Below, one piece after another: positions 10,701 through 21,359 of a stretch of DNA of 64,000 nt (its first letter is position 1; each line of letters starts with the position of its first letter). Source of the DNA: Cordilura impudica (lineage: Eukaryota > Arthropoda > Insecta > Diptera > Scathophagidae). The DNA is taken from NCBI GenBank assembly GCA_963682025.1, contig OY821518.1:14218100-14282099 (forward strand). Direction: 5' to 3'. Position numbers and translations under genes: made by a program. The notes beneath the pieces are model-generated. The model saw only the letters and a program-made list of their open reading frames with translations, ran no database searches and was not told the DNA's origin.

Positions 10701-11483
10701 TCTAAATGTAGTAATTTCACAACTTTTGCAGCAGTAGACGTAGATGGTAACACCATTAACACTGGCTTTTTAGAGAAATATTGTTCTAATTTTACAGCAG
10801 AGGCATTTGCAATACTTGCCGCTATTTCATTTGCAGTTAATACGGAATCGAAATACATCATCTGCACCGACAGTCTATCTTCAATTCTCGCTGTCAAAAA
10901 CTCCTCCTACGACTCTCCACTAATAAATGAAATCCGAAATCTTTGCATCCAATTTTCAAACAAAATTAAAATAATGTGGGTACCATCCCACGTTGGCATA
11001 CTTGGTAATGAACTCGCCGATTTCGCAGCCGAAGAGGCTAAACGTAGACCATTGTTAAAATACCCCACTTGGGAATTAAGTGACTTAACTAACTACATAA
11101 CATCCTATTTGAAGATGTCAAACGCCCACAAGTGGGACACCTATCAGCACAACTACAAAAATATGAATCCTCTAGGTATCAGGCCTATATACCCAAAAAA
11201 CTGCACCCGAAGAGAAGCCAATACAATCGTTCGCCTCCGTATTGGGCACTGCAAATTCTCTCACAAACATCTAATTGAAAAATCCTCAGCTCCAATTTGT
11301 TCTACCTGCAACACAGACCTTAACGCCATCCATATCTTAGACGAATGCATCACCTACAGCTCTTCCAGGAGCACAATATTTGGTTCAAATATACCATCAG
11401 ATCTCTTAAAAAATATATGTCTTAATAATATAAAATTAATTTATAAATTCATATCGGAAAATAGTCTACAAAAACAAATTTAA
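7782..11483 (+). CDS. LINE ORF2: endonuclease, reverse transcriptase, RNase H (1233 aa)
   Basis: I chose the ATG at 7782 because MDLKILQWNING opens directly into the apurinic-type endonuclease; the frame is open 13 codons further upstream without an ATG. Endonuclease motifs are IISIQETH, GDFNSW and GSDHYPI. Reverse transcriptase motifs in order are KGKTPGQDRIS, FRPISLLPCISKILE, STDFEKAFDKI, NGIPQGSPLS and the catalytic YADDAVIF. RNase H follows with FTDGSK, TAEAFAILAA, ICTDSLSSI and WVPSHVGILGNELAD, so D, E, D and the late D/H region are all present. A C-terminal Cys/His cluster (CSTCNTDLNAIHILDEC) closes the protein. The product would nick target DNA and prime reverse transcription of the element RNA in the nucleus. 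No frameshift, stop or lost catalytic residue is visible. Confidence 0.95.
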   Translation: MDLKILQWNINGFINNYHELQLILKDHNPDIISIQETHIPFNHHNIIHPSQYNGFFHNLACNTTSKQGIGILVKKTIPHKLIYTDHVTASIAVQIDTPTKFTVVCTYIHPNQHISVNDLTSIISNINTPFLMTGDFNSWSSLWGSSKSNTRGKILENFIINEDLIILNDGTPTHFSTHNTFSNVDVSICSTLLAPICTWKTLPNLHGSDHYPILIIIKTSVSHNLSKFKPKYKTDYANWSLYQNKCDENIGKIKTASNINQNAASLIKCIRAAANVSIPQTKDKPYIPRVVWWNSNLESLRKHKQKLWHNYKRVRSDSNLILYKKHNSIFRRAVKISKAVCLQNFTSNINPGSSPQRIWNDIKRLTTGYCANNISHLTSGDTILSTPTDIANCFTKHWSEQSETKYFSTIFQQNKLIYANYIYNPQTVNKYASKIENPINFIELENALSSAKGKTPGQDRISYSMLKNLSIPTKKLLLGVYNNIFSSNVFPQDWKTAVVIPIPKPNKDHHTVSGFRPISLLPCISKILEKIVARRLMWFLKVNNFVTPNQVAFMKKQGTDDVLLYLQHYISKALSTRNHISLLSTDFEKAFDKIGAHVILQQLTDWKIGKNMYSVIKSFLTNRKIKTQINGQFSSTLPLHNGIPQGSPLSVVLFIVAFNQFSQILSSEKQIEHAMYADDAVIFTKIRDNNKVKEIFSTILKKIMDWGLTSGAKLSIDKCSLLHICKKHNCNTIDVEYNNIKIKRVDKLRILGIIFDKSFTFKEHCLMLRKNLNSRLNIIKYLTSKNFRIHISTMINITRAIILSKIDYALPIYGWCAPSYIKLIQGPYNAAVRLSIGAFRTSPITNILAEAGMPSIENRTSYLTSKLVPKLLICRNKLLSQEVKKTNNNTRTPRLESTIIRCLKLARSIGLDTRPIEINYPSQPPWLLDKSIFILSMSNLPKTTTPPQVYKQIFRNLTDDLLEYNWKLLFTDGSKCSNFTTFAAVDVDGNTINTGFLEKYCSNFTAEAFAILAAISFAVNTESKYIICTDSLSSILAVKNSSYDSPLINEIRNLCIQFSNKIKIMWVPSHVGILGNELADFAAEEAKRRPLLKYPTWELSDLTNYITSYLKMSNAHKWDTYQHNYKNMNPLGIRPIYPKNCTRREANTIVRLRIGHCKFSHKHLIEKSSAPICSTCNTDLNAIHILDECITYSSSRSTIFGSNIPSDLLKNICLNNIKLIYKFISENSLQKQI

Positions 11484-11563
11484 GTTTATATTTTAATTTC
11501 GAGTCGAAAGCCACTGTTGCTAGCACTCCTGTATATTAGTTGCAATAATTATATTATGTAATT

Positions 11564-11590
11564 AATAAATAAATAAATAAATAAATAAAT
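11564..11590 (+). repeat. (AAAT)n tail of the LINE
   Basis: About 6-7 AAAT repeats end directly at the right target duplication. A short simple-repeat tail instead of poly(A) is known for I-type elements. Confidence 0.85.
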
Positions 11591-11601
11591 ATTATATTAT
11601 T
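11591..11601. repeat. LINE target-site duplication, right copy
   Basis: ATTATATTATT, identical to 6186-6196. One extra T on the left of both copies leaves a one-base ambiguity. Confidence 0.9.
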
Positions 11602-11689
11602 ACCACAACGACCACAAAAACAACAAGTCCAGCTATGACAACAATACAACAGAATAGAAACATCATATTTTTCATTTTTTTTTACTTTT

Positions 11690-12111
11690 TCATAGATTTC
11701 CCTGGACCTGTTCCACCGATTTTAATGATTTTTGAAATAGAAATCTTCCCATGAATTTGTTGAATCATTCTCACTAAAAATTATCGCCTTAGCTATCCTA
11801 TTGAGGGCGTGATCGTGACAAATCACGATCAAATCTCGGGCCCTAATTGACCGATTTGGACGATTTCAAATAGCAAACTTCTCAGGCTGTTAGTGAATCA
11901 TTTTTTATGTCAACGAGCACCCTAGCTGCCCGATTGATGCCGTCATCGTGATTTCCACAGACGGACAGACGGACATCGCTATATCAACTCCGGTTGTTAT
12001 AAGGATTACAAATATATATATTTTATGGGGTCCAAATTTTTTTTTTTCTAATTATTACAAACGGAATGACAAACTTATATATACCCTCTGCTCACTGGAG
12101 TGGAGGGTATA
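11690..12111 (-). mobile_element. HINE family B, 5' end portion
   Basis: The right terminus GTGGAGGGTATA is the inverse of ATACCCTCCAC next to the family B hairpin. It also has the module CAGACGGACAGACGGACATCG, TATCAACTC, TTATAAGGAT, TATGGGGTCC and ACGGAATGACAAACTTATATATACCC. The same module occurs at 28.87-29.05 kb (inverted), 18.5-18.8 kb and 49.6-49.77 kb. No 3' hairpin end is attached to this copy. Confidence 0.75.
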
Positions 12112-12587
12112 AAAATTAGAATTTTTAATGTTTGAAAGCATGTAAAAAGATAAATATAAGTATTTAGTATAACAAATGTAGACCTTTGGAATCATCCTTA
12201 AATTTCACTTGAATCGAACTGTACTACTAATTACAAAAAGTTTTTCAAGTATACTGGGAAAAAGCTCTTAGTATTTTAATCTGAATATATGTAGAGAATA
12301 TGTTTTCAAAATTTCAAAGCATTTTAACAAAATTGATGGCGTGTGGGAACAAGATCGGAAATTTTGCAAAAACTGTAAAAAAAAAAAAATTTTTTTTTAA
12401 TTTTTTAACTGTCTGTAATTGACTATATTCAGAGATTAATCATAAAAAATTTTAAACCATTCCGACCAAAATTGTGACTTCGATATAGAACTACTGGACT
12501 GATATTGGTCACTTTCTATACAAATATGTGAAAATATGCTCTTATTTGAAATTTGATGATATTTTCCAGAAAATTTTCCACAATGAC
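12112..12587. other. AT-rich intergenic DNA
   Basis: Nothing recognisable; no open frame with family motifs. Confidence 0.5.
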
Positions 12588-13065
12588 GTATGGCCGATTG
12601 CCATATGATCCAAATTATCATATAAATCTAAGTCAAATTGGGATTGTATGTGTTTATTACATCCATTAATCAGTAGTCCAAAAATGGTCCCTATGGGCAA
12701 CTATTAGTCATAGGCCCCATATAGAGCTGCTTCCCGATCTTCACCTAAATCTATCAAAAAACAAAAATATCGCACTGATTCTTCTCAAATTTTGTTTTAT
12801 ATACAAGAGACTTTACCAAACAAAATACAAGAGACTTTACCAAAAATGGTTAGGATCGGTCCATTTTTGGGCCTAGTCCCCATATAGATATAGCATCCGT
12901 TATGAACTTTTTCATATCTGCAGCCGAAAAAATTAATAAAAATCCCACTCAAATTTGGTTTATGCTTATTTTCTATATCCAATTAGTTGGGCCTGAGAGA
13001 TAGGGTTTCCAAACGCATGGTATAGGGTATCGTATAGTCGGTCTAGACCGACTATAATTTTCTTA
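12588..13065 (+). mobile_element. HINE family A, copy A2 (3' half)
   Basis: The sequence is the inverse of the hairpin half of A1: the Pro-Lys-Asn-like stretch around TTTTTGGGCCTAGTCCCCA, TGGTATAGGGTAT and GTCGGTCTAGACCGAC near 13036-13051. A local 25-bp duplication (AATACAAGAGACTTTACCAA repeated) lies near 12800-12840. The terminal CTTGT is missing; LINE-derived sequence starts instead. Confidence 0.8.
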
Positions 13066-15043
13066 ATGGTTTTTTTTACTTATTAACCAACACTCAGGGG
13101 ATGCCCCCTACGGATGCAGTGCATTGTGTTGATCTCAGGAAAATTGGTTATGGGAAGGAGGAAAGAGGGAGTAGTGTTTGTGGATATTTGACTTAAATTT
13201 TATTAGATTATAACTCTCAGGAAAGACCTCTGCGGGGAGTTTATTCCACATAAGGCTAGTTCGACTTATGAACGAATTCTCTCCAATGCGTTGTGCGATC
13301 AACTGGACAATAGACTACAAACGGATGTGATCTACTAGAGAAGCGGGTATAGCGAACCGAAACTCGGGCACTTGGAATAAGTTCGCTAATCTCAAAATAA
13401 CATTTCCCATGGTAATATCTATAGAACAGTGCTACACAAACCACATTCCGACGGTATTCCAATGAATCAATAGAGTTGGATACTCTACTGTCATTGATGA
13501 ACGCCAACGTCCTCCTTTGTACACGGTCCAAGTAGCTCCAAAATAGACTTTGAAACTCCTGCCCATATATGAAAGTAGTATTCCATTTTCGGTCGGATGT
13601 AAGTGGTATACATTTTAAGGAGATCAGATGGAGAGAAATAATTTTTACACCGTTTTAGAAAACCAAGACACTTGGATGCTTCTTTCGACACATGAAAAAC
13701 ATGCTCGTTTCAACGAACGTCACATTGAATTTTCATACCTAGAACATCAAGAGTATCCGATTCCTCAATACATATACCACTCATATATACAGATGACATT
13801 GTTGATTCCATGGCCCTATGGGTGAACATACAGCATTGAGTCTTCAGCGCATTAAAATCAACCCTATTCGCTTTACCCCACTCGGAGATTGTTAACAGGT
13901 CTTGATTGCGTGTGTCATTCATTGTCTGCCATTTGCTCCCCAACCTCCAAGAGGCTTGGCCTACAATTAAAGGAAAATGAATGACAAATGCTGCTGTCAT
14001 CTGCGAAAGAGTAAATAGAATTAAAGGTTTGGCCAAGAAGGTCGTTCAGAAAGATAAGAAAAAGAGAAGGAGAAAGAACGGAACCTTGGGGTACCCCTGA
14101 ATTAAGCTGAAACTCATTGGATGAGACGCCATCAATAATAACATGTATTGTTCGATCTCTGAGAAAACTCGATATAAATCGAGAGATGTTATTACCGACC
14201 CCAAATGCAATAAGCTTTGATATCAATGCACCGTGCCACACACGATCGAATGCCTTGGAAATATCTAGAGCAACCACTTTACTTTCGCCAAAATTGCGAA
14301 TGGATCGACTCCAGCGCTCAGAAAGTAGAGCGAACAGGTCTCCCGTTGAACGATTTCTACGGAAGCCATACTGACGATCATTAATAAGTCAGTTGGCCTC
14401 TAGATAGTTTACAAGATGGAAATTGATCATGCTCTCCATCACCTTTGAGAGCCCAGAGCAGATTGCAATAGGACGGTAATTTTCAGGGTTATTAGCAGCA
14501 CCATTTTTAAGGATTACTTGGACATTAGCAACCTTCCAGCAAGAGGGAAAGACTCCCGCACGGTACGAAAGGCTGAAAAGGTTGGCCAAAGGACTGGCTA
14601 GCGTCGAAGAGCACTGTTTCAGCACCAGTACTGGTATACCATCCAGTCCCGGAGACTTATTAATGTTGAGATCGGAAAGAACCTTTTTACCTGCACGTGC
14701 TCGGAAGAATATTTTAGGCATAGTACAAGATACTTTTTCGAGTTCGGGCAGAGGTTGATCGCTATCCGGCAAAAATAAAATTTTTGCAAAAAGTTCAGCT
14801 AAAAGGTTAGCCTTATCAACCGGTTCAGTGAATATTTGGTCATTCATTATAAGAGTTGGGATTGTAGAACTAGCATTATTCTTTACTCTTTTAACAAATG
14901 ACCAAAAACTCTTGCTGCCCCGAGCAGGAGAAAGAACTTTAGCACGAAGACGCTGATCGTAAAGAAACTTTTCGCGCTTTAGTACTTTAGCACATTCGTT
15001 TCTCGCCTGTTTTGCAAAAGAAGTCGCTTTAACAAATATAGTA
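13066..15043 (-). pseudogene. Broken CR1/jockey-like LINE, reverse transcriptase part
   Basis: On the minus strand, pieces in different frames give a LINE protein from the linker to the C terminus. They are KFLYDQRLRAKVL with SKSFWSFVKRV (about 14900-15000), INKSPGLDGIP and NPENYRPIAICSGLSKVME (14389-14847), VALDISKAFDRVWH, LNSGVPQGSVLSPSLF and the catalytic FADDSS (13915-14277), a thumb-like stretch (13710-14036), YIRPKMEY (13491-13691), then RVQRRTLAFI and SLEYRRNVVCVALFYRYYHG (13256-13531). The end SLMWNKLPAEVFP is in a third frame near 13140-13250. At least four frame changes separate the pieces, so it is dead. No endonuclease remains, as expected of a 5'-truncated insertion. The A8 tail at 13067-13074 fits a LINE 3' end. 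Confidence 0.85.
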
Positions 15044-15045
15044 TC

Positions 15046-15243
15046 GGTCTATTTTTCCACTTAGTCCTCATATAAATATAACATCCGATAGGAATTTTTT
15101 CATATCTGCAGGTAAAAAATTAATAACAATGCCGCCCACATTTGGTTTATGCTTATTTTCAATATCAAATTAGTTGGACGTAAGACTCTATCTCTTAAAC
15201 ACATGGTAAAGTCGTTCCAGACCGACTATAATTTGCTTGTTAT
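15046..15243 (+). mobile_element. HINE family A, copy A3 (3' end only)
   Basis: About 200 bases match the hairpin end of family A with many substitutions: TATCTGCAG, GGTTTATGCTTATTTTC, then a damaged hairpin (GTCGTTCCAGACCGACTATAA). It starts exactly where the LINE fragment ends, and repeats the part already present in A2. Confidence 0.65.
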
Positions 15244-17682
15244 TATTGAAAAGGCACTTCGCCAACGCTTCGAAATATGATTGGCCAAGCTTAGATCTGT
15301 CTTGAAAAGTTTAAATGGGCAAAACATAGTTTTCGACAATGGGTTTGCCAAAACTAGAATGATGATAATTTTAAAATTATACCTATTGACAACATTTGTA
15401 CCATACTGAAGAGTGCTTTGCCAACGTTTTACCGTTCGTAGTTATTTTTGATTTATAGTTTGATTTGTAACACCGATAAATTAAATTAAATAAATGCACG
15501 TGCGTCATCGAAAATCATGCGAATTATTCACTGCCATTTTCAATTTACCGCCAGTGTACAAAATCCCTTTATTGTATAACTTTTCTAATGAGAGGAGGGA
15601 AGGAAGGAAGGAAGTACATACTTTGTACTCTCTTACTTATTAAACACCAATAAAATAATAATACAAACAATACATCGATGACAGTGGAGTGAGGTTTTCC
15701 TCTTGAAATTTTCTAACTTGTCTTTTTTATCGTCTCGTTTAAAAGGCTTTAAAAAATATTTAGCATACATTTTATTAAACACTACTTGATAATCTAGTTA
15801 AAAATTCTCGAATAGATAAGATGGATTGTGGCCTGATAAAGTTATATTATGGTTAACTGTCGTTTTTAAGCAAATATTTATAAAATGGTTAGTAGCAATA
15901 GCCATGATTTCTACACAGGGGGTGAGTTCTGTAGGCAAATTTACTTAAAGGTGCAGATTAGTTTTTATTTTCTCTTTTGGATTTTTGTTGTTTTTTTTTC
16001 TATTAATCTTTGTTTGCATAAATATTTTCCTTAAACAAAAATATGTATTTGTTTATTTTACCAAATGCCTTCAGATTTTATCATTTCAATTTTAAGCAGG
16101 TAGTTTTAATAATTGAGAACGAAAACTAAATGATAAATTTTTCTGGTATTGGCTTGGAAGGGCTTAATGTGGTTTTGTTTGTTTTTTATGAAAAACAAAA
16201 AGTATGAAATTAAAAATAAATATTTATGTTTGTAGATGGATATTTATTTATGTACTTTGCACAAACAAATAATGTTTGAATAATGCTTATTAAAATCATG
16301 ATTGTTATTTTATTTGAAAATAATTCAAATGTATTTTTTCGGTTAAAAAAGCAAAATAATTTTTGTGGTTTGTAATGTTCTAAAATAACAAATGATAAAC
16401 ATTTGAAATCGTCTTTTGTAAAATTACCACTTAGGAATGTCAGTGATTTTAAAACGCCTTCTGGGTTTAATAATTTTATGAAAAATATTAGAAAATTCTT
16501 AAACTCGAAAGATATTGTATACTAAAATAATAAAATATAATTTAAGAAACGAAATATTAATTTTCATTATTTATATATATATTTTTTTTTTTTTTTTTTT
16601 GATTAATTAAAAAACTACAATCTATACTCTTAATATAAAAGTGTTTATAAAACTATACCAAAATATTTCATACACATTAGACTTTGCTGGTAAATTGAGT
16701 TTACATTTATGATGAAGAACTCCAAGGAATTCCCAGGAATTAATCTGTTTAATTAAACATTAAATTCCAGAAAAACACCTTCAACAAAAAACCGACAAAG
16801 AATTTTGGAAACAAGTGTCGTGTCGTTGATCTGAATTAGCTTTCCTACAAACAAAAACAAAAATTACAAGAAAAAAAAAAGAAAGAGTTGTAAACATGCT
16901 CCCACATTACATGCCAACCACAACAATTTCATATACAAGAAAATAATCCCATAAAACTGAGAGTAATTATAAAAAAAAAAAAAATTATATATCGTTTTTG
17001 AAGTGCATTCATCACAAAAAAACATAAATAAAATTGGAATCTGTCTGTCAAACAAATATCATTTCGCACAAAAAGTCGGCACAACATCAAGATACAAGAA
17101 ATAAAACTAAAGAAAAACTAAAAAAAAAACTCCAAGAATATTTATGCATGAAAAAAAAAAATACAATAACTTGAAAATCAAAATTAGTTTGTAAACAATT
17201 TAAAATTCAACAGAATTTGTTTGTTAAGACATTGATCATCTTTTCTGATGATTTTCTTCAAATATTTTAAAATAAAAGAAAATTTTATTACAACGTAACA
17301 ACAATAAGAGCATGAGAAAACCACACACTAAATATTTAAAACTAAATACGATTATAATAAACATATGGTGGTTTCTTATGTAATGTGAGGGTGTTAATGT
17401 GTGTGTATTTGTATGTGTGTAATAAGATTAATATTTATGACAAATACATTTCCGATGTTTTATGATCTAATAATTGTTTATTAAACAAATTTAAATCTTT
17501 TAAAACCTTATTTACGATATGGAGCACAATAACAATAAAAAAAAACAACATTGAAGCAGGACATAAATCTTCATACACCCTACACAAATCAAGTAGTTAC
17601 AATTACACCGCTCATTGGCAGTGTTCACTAAAGAAAAATTTTATTATGAAAATTTTGGTTTAAGAAAAATTTATGAAAGAAC
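15244..17682. other. AT-rich intergenic DNA
   Basis: Nothing I can support as a gene. There are homopolymer runs near 16585 and 16973, and a (GGAA)n stretch near 15598. The open frames are short and motif-free. Confidence 0.55.
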
Positions 17683-18660
17683 AAGAAGAGTGTGAAGTTA
17701 GGCTGTGCCGAATATTTGATACCCTCCACTTTTATCCTAAACTCAATAATCCAACCAATGTTGGATATGGTTACCATTTTAATACAGTTGGCTATTCTTA
17801 ACCTTTAAATTCTAATGCCATTCACATTTATAGTTAAATATTTCTCTTTTTTACCAGTATTTATTGTAACTAGCAGAGCCCAGCCCTCGAATTTGAGGAA
17901 ATTTTATTTTTTCATTCATAAATAATTTTATAAGAGCCTAAAGGTATGCTTAGCCAACTCAAAATTAACACACACACACAGCATTGTACAGTTTTTTATT
18001 TGAAGTTTAAATATGAGTTTTATGTATGTGTTAGTAGCAGGTTGAAATGAATTTTACTCATAAAAAATGTACCAGATCATGCACATCTGTAAATGTGGTG
18101 AAGATCTTCAAAGAAATACCTCTAAAATGGTATATTTCTTGTCAAAATCGGTTGGTAATTGAAGGTGTAGAATATGTCACAAGAAATCGCCTTGCCTATA
18201 AATATTATAGATTCGTTCCGCAATTGAAAACCCAATCGAAAAATATCTGGTGATAAAATAATTATTTTAGGCAGGACAACGTTTGCCGGGTCAGCTCGTA
18301 AAAAATATTGTTAGTTGAAATCAGTTTAAAGCTATTTTATTGTTATAATTTCGGATAAATACACGAAAAAAATGATTTGTGCTGATAATTGTAACTATCC
18401 AAAATATTTTTCCTAAACGTACCTATAAAAAGTAGTGTTGCAAATGGCAAACAATATTATCCTATGTTTTCTAGGTATATGTTAAATTTTGTGCATGACC
18501 GTAATTTCACTGACAGAGGGACAGAAGGACGGACAGACATTGCTATATTAACTTCAGTTGTTATATGGCTCAAGAATATATATACTTTATTCGGTCGAAA
18601 ATTAATTTTTCGATACGTTATACACGAAATGACAAACTGATATTCATATACCCTCTGCAC
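17683..18660 (-). mobile_element. HINE family B, copy B3, degraded, with a nested Helitron
   Basis: The left end has the family B hairpin (TTAGGCTGTGCCGAAT, one arm decayed) and ATACCCTCCAC. The right part carries GACAGAGGGACAGAAGGACGGACAGACATTGCTATATTAAC and ends ATACCCTCTGCAC with a decayed partner repeat. A 342-bp Helitron is inserted at 17870-18211. A further partial copy of the 5' module follows at 18676-18800. Confidence 0.6.
17870..18211 (-). mobile_element. Small non-autonomous Helitron, family C copy C1
   Basis: On the minus strand it starts TCTATAATATTTATAGGC and ends GGGCTCTGCTAG, with A on the 5' flank and T on the 3' flank. This matches Helitron rules: 5' TC, 3' CTRR, insertion between A and T, no duplication. 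A short dyad (CTCGAATTTGAG-type) precedes the 3' end. A related copy with the same ends lies at 44939-45318. Confidence 0.7.
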
Positions 18661-18675
18661 AGTTGTGTGAAGGGC

Positions 18676-18800
18676 ATGATCATGATTTCTGCAGACGGAC
18701 AGACGGAAAATGATATTTGTACTCCGCTTGTTTATAAGGATCAGAAATATATTTATTTTATGGGGTTCAAATTTATATTAATGACAAACTTATATATACT
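18676..18800 (-). mobile_element. HINE family B 5' module fragment
   Basis: It repeats ACGGACAGACGG, GTTTATAAGGATCAGAAATATA, TTATGGGGTTC and ATGACAAACTTATATATAC, as at the 12.0 kb and 49.7 kb family B ends. Confidence 0.6.
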
Positions 18801-21350
18801 TATGAACCAATGCCTGGTTTTAATTATATCACATTCACTGTCAACAAAAAATTGCCTCAACTGACATCTCATCATTTTATTTCAATTACGTTTATATAAC
18901 CTCTGACAAAAAAGCTGACAAAAAATCCTTCTGCCAAAAGAAAACAAATTTTCAAAATGTTGGCAAATTCATTATGGATATCGTATGACAACAGTTGGCA
19001 GTGAATATTACATTGAAAACATTTTGATATTATCCAGGAAAAAATTAACCCTTAAAAACCGAGTTTTCATTATACGCCCTTTCTTTGCAAATTAACAAAT
19101 TTTTTGCACAAGTCGATTGGATCGCGGGAAAAAATCGATCCAAAGTTTTTTCGCTAGACAAACAGACAACAGAAACTACGAGTTAAAGGGACTAAAAAAT
19201 TAAAGTCTTTCAAAATGATTGTTTTTTTTTCATTGCTTCCAGAGCAAGAATTTCTTTGAATGTAATGTTAAACATTTTCCGAAGATGTCTATAAGTGTAA
19301 ACTTATTACGGAAAAACTACACTTTCAAATGTTCATGCAAAGAAATTGTTAAAATAAATATTGGGAATTACAAATAGATATTGAGAAATCAAAAAATTTT
19401 AAAATAAATTAAATGCAAAAGTTCATATCGGGAGCAATTTGCGGACTAGGTCGAAAAACAGACTGAACTTCAACTTATTTAGTAACGTAACATATTTTTT
19501 GTCATATTTATTTTGTCATATTTTTTTTATCGATATATATGTGATAATCTGAAATTTACAGAGTTTGTCCAGTGGCCGATAAGAGCTTATTTACTAAATT
19601 TTGTCCAAATATGTTCATATTTTCGATTTATAGTTTGATTACAGATGAACGATTATTGATTCAGACAATGATTCTGAATCTTGAAACATATGTTTCATAA
19701 GGTTGCCACTTTCTACCAAAGTAATTTTTTTCAAACAACTGCCGCCATCTATACGTCAGGTCAGGTTGTTATTTCATGAAGTCACTTATCTATTCTAAAA
19801 TCGTAACCACAAAATTTGATTTTAAAAAACCTGTTGTTTAAATGCAGCGAAAAGCAGCTTTATGTGAGCACTATGGCTAAAAAATATCTTACACGCACAG
19901 AAATATTAATATATTATTCCCGATAGAAGTTAAAGTTCCAAGTAAAAATTTCTTTTTTAATTTGCTGCAACATTTGTACCAAGTTTTAGTAAGTTTTGAA
20001 AAGGTGAGGCAATGAAAATACTACAAATTTATGAATGTAAGTAAAACCAAATTTTAATAAAATGAAAATACACGAATGGCTAATTCCATGCAAAGGTTAA
20101 CCTTAGGCCCAATCTTAAAATATTTATTTAATTAATTTTTATTGATACCATTTCAAAGAAAAGGGTATGAAAATACATCAATAGATTGTTAGATGTATTT
20201 TTGAATATTTTTATAGCCCCTATTTTTCCAGTAAGAAAGCAAAGTGCAATTTTGAAAAGATAGTCAGTGTCATGTCTGTCACATTACGCAATACTTCTTT
20301 TTACTATAATTTATTTTAGAATTCATGTTTTTTATATGCTTTATTAACAAATCAGTTCTTATATTAACTATAAACAACTGTTCCTTATTTGGCATACAAA
20401 TAACTTCAGAGCTTTTCTGTGTTTTAAAAATTTCCTCAAAATGATATCTGCTTATTGTCATGTCTGTCGCGACTGCTTTTTGCCCCCAATTATTAATAAC
20501 AATAATACATTCTCAATTTTTCTAATGGTAAATATGTTGGTTAGGTCCGTCTGCATTATTTTCAATATTTTTATGTACAATGAAAAATTTTTACTGTATC
20601 ATATTGGATTAGAAAGATAGCTGAATGTCATGTCTGTCACTATGGAGTTAGCCGAATGTAATTTTTTTTTTGTTCAATAAGAAAACTTTTACTCAAAATT
20701 TAGAAAAATAGATTTATGAGATAAAAAATATGTACTGTTTTTATTGATTACTGACACCACAAAGATTTCCCCCCTTAATTGGTCTTAAATTACCCCAGGT
20801 CCAAGATAATCATAAATATCTTGGCCAAGACTTGAATTCAAATATAAGTAGTATAAGATCACTTTTAATCATAGTCGCTACATAAAACAGTTCTCCCATA
20901 TTTTACTCAAAAAAGGTGTCTAAATGATTTTGGATCACATCATTAATATTACTAAATATGAGCCTGTTCATATTTGGACCAAACTCGAACAAAAGTAATA
21001 ATCACTTATAAAATTTTACATAACTTAAAGTAAACAATTCAAGACAATCTAACTCAAATTTGGTTAATGCTTATTTTTTACCTGCCTTAATGAAATCAGT
21101 AAATATGACGGCCTATTGATGGACATGAGACTCTTTTTCGTAATTTATGGTACAGTATGGTACTGTCAGCTTAGACTTAGACCCTATTTGTGAAAACAAA
21201 TGGTTGTGCAAATGTTTTTAAAGCGAAAAGAAAATATTTTAGGAGAAAATAATTTTTTGAAAAGCTAAAAATTGTTTAGGTGAAAACAAATACATATTTG
21301 AGTTAATGGAAAAAAAAAATTACAAACTAATTCAATCCAAAAATCTTAAA
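18801..21350. other. Intergenic DNA with repeat fragments
   Basis: No gene is seen. About 19105-19195 is an inverted fragment of the host repeat (GATTGGATCGCGGGAAAAAATCG ... ACTACGAGTTAAAG) that also occurs at 5985-6110, 29490-29610, 54355-54465 and 62965-63075. The 13-mer TGTCATGTCTGTC occurs three times in 20268-20648. Confidence 0.5.
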
Positions 21351-21359
21351 AATGAGGAT

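Larger units (their letters stand above)
6197..11590 (+). mobile_element. Full-length non-LTR retrotransposon with RNase H (I/LOA-like group)
   Basis: The element is about 5.39 kb and begins CAGTCTCCGACTAACC. It has a 168-bp leader, two open frames (gag-like 6365-7759; endonuclease-reverse transcriptase-RNase H 7782-11483), a short 3' UTR and a tail of AAAT repeats (about 11564-11590) in place of poly(A). It is flanked by an 11-bp perfect duplication, and the sequence on the two sides joins into one repeat whose empty version lies at 28.9-29.8 kb. The RNase H domain and simple-repeat tail favour I, LOA or a related clade over jockey proper. Both frames are open and the duplication is perfect, so the insertion looks recent and may be capable of movement; this last point is inference. 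Confidence 0.93.
4315..12111 (+). repeat. Fragmented host repeat, copy 1 (inverted copy at 28.9-39.9 kb)
   Basis: Segments 4315-4634, 4777-5035, 5834-6196 and 11591-12111 match, in inverted order, 39520-39858 and 28869-30034. Diagnostic shared stretches are the GTGGCGCCATCTACTG area (about 4810), the TTAACTCGTAGTGTCTGC area (about 5985) and the TTGTACAAAGG/ACCACAACGACC area on the two sides of the LINE. The copy is interrupted by a HINE at 5036-5833 and a LINE at 6197-11590. Bases 4635-4776 have no counterpart in copy 2, which instead carries a Harbinger element at that point. The 11.69-12.11 kb part looks like the 5' end of HINE family B. The nature of the rest is unknown. Confidence 0.75.

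Noticed and set aside
7292..10897. Minus-strand and alternative-frame open frames within the LINE
   Set aside because: They are shadows of ORF1 and ORF2, with no motifs of their own.
2992..12111. One giant HINE family B element joining the 3' hairpin at 2992 with the 5' end at 12111
   Set aside because: The inverted host-repeat copy has no hairpin end at the matching place, so the two ends probably belong to different insertions.
18265..18299. Helitron-like 3' end ACGTTTGCCGGGTCAGCTCGT
   Set aside because: It ends CTCG rather than CTRR and has no matching 5' end; noted only as a possible decayed terminus.
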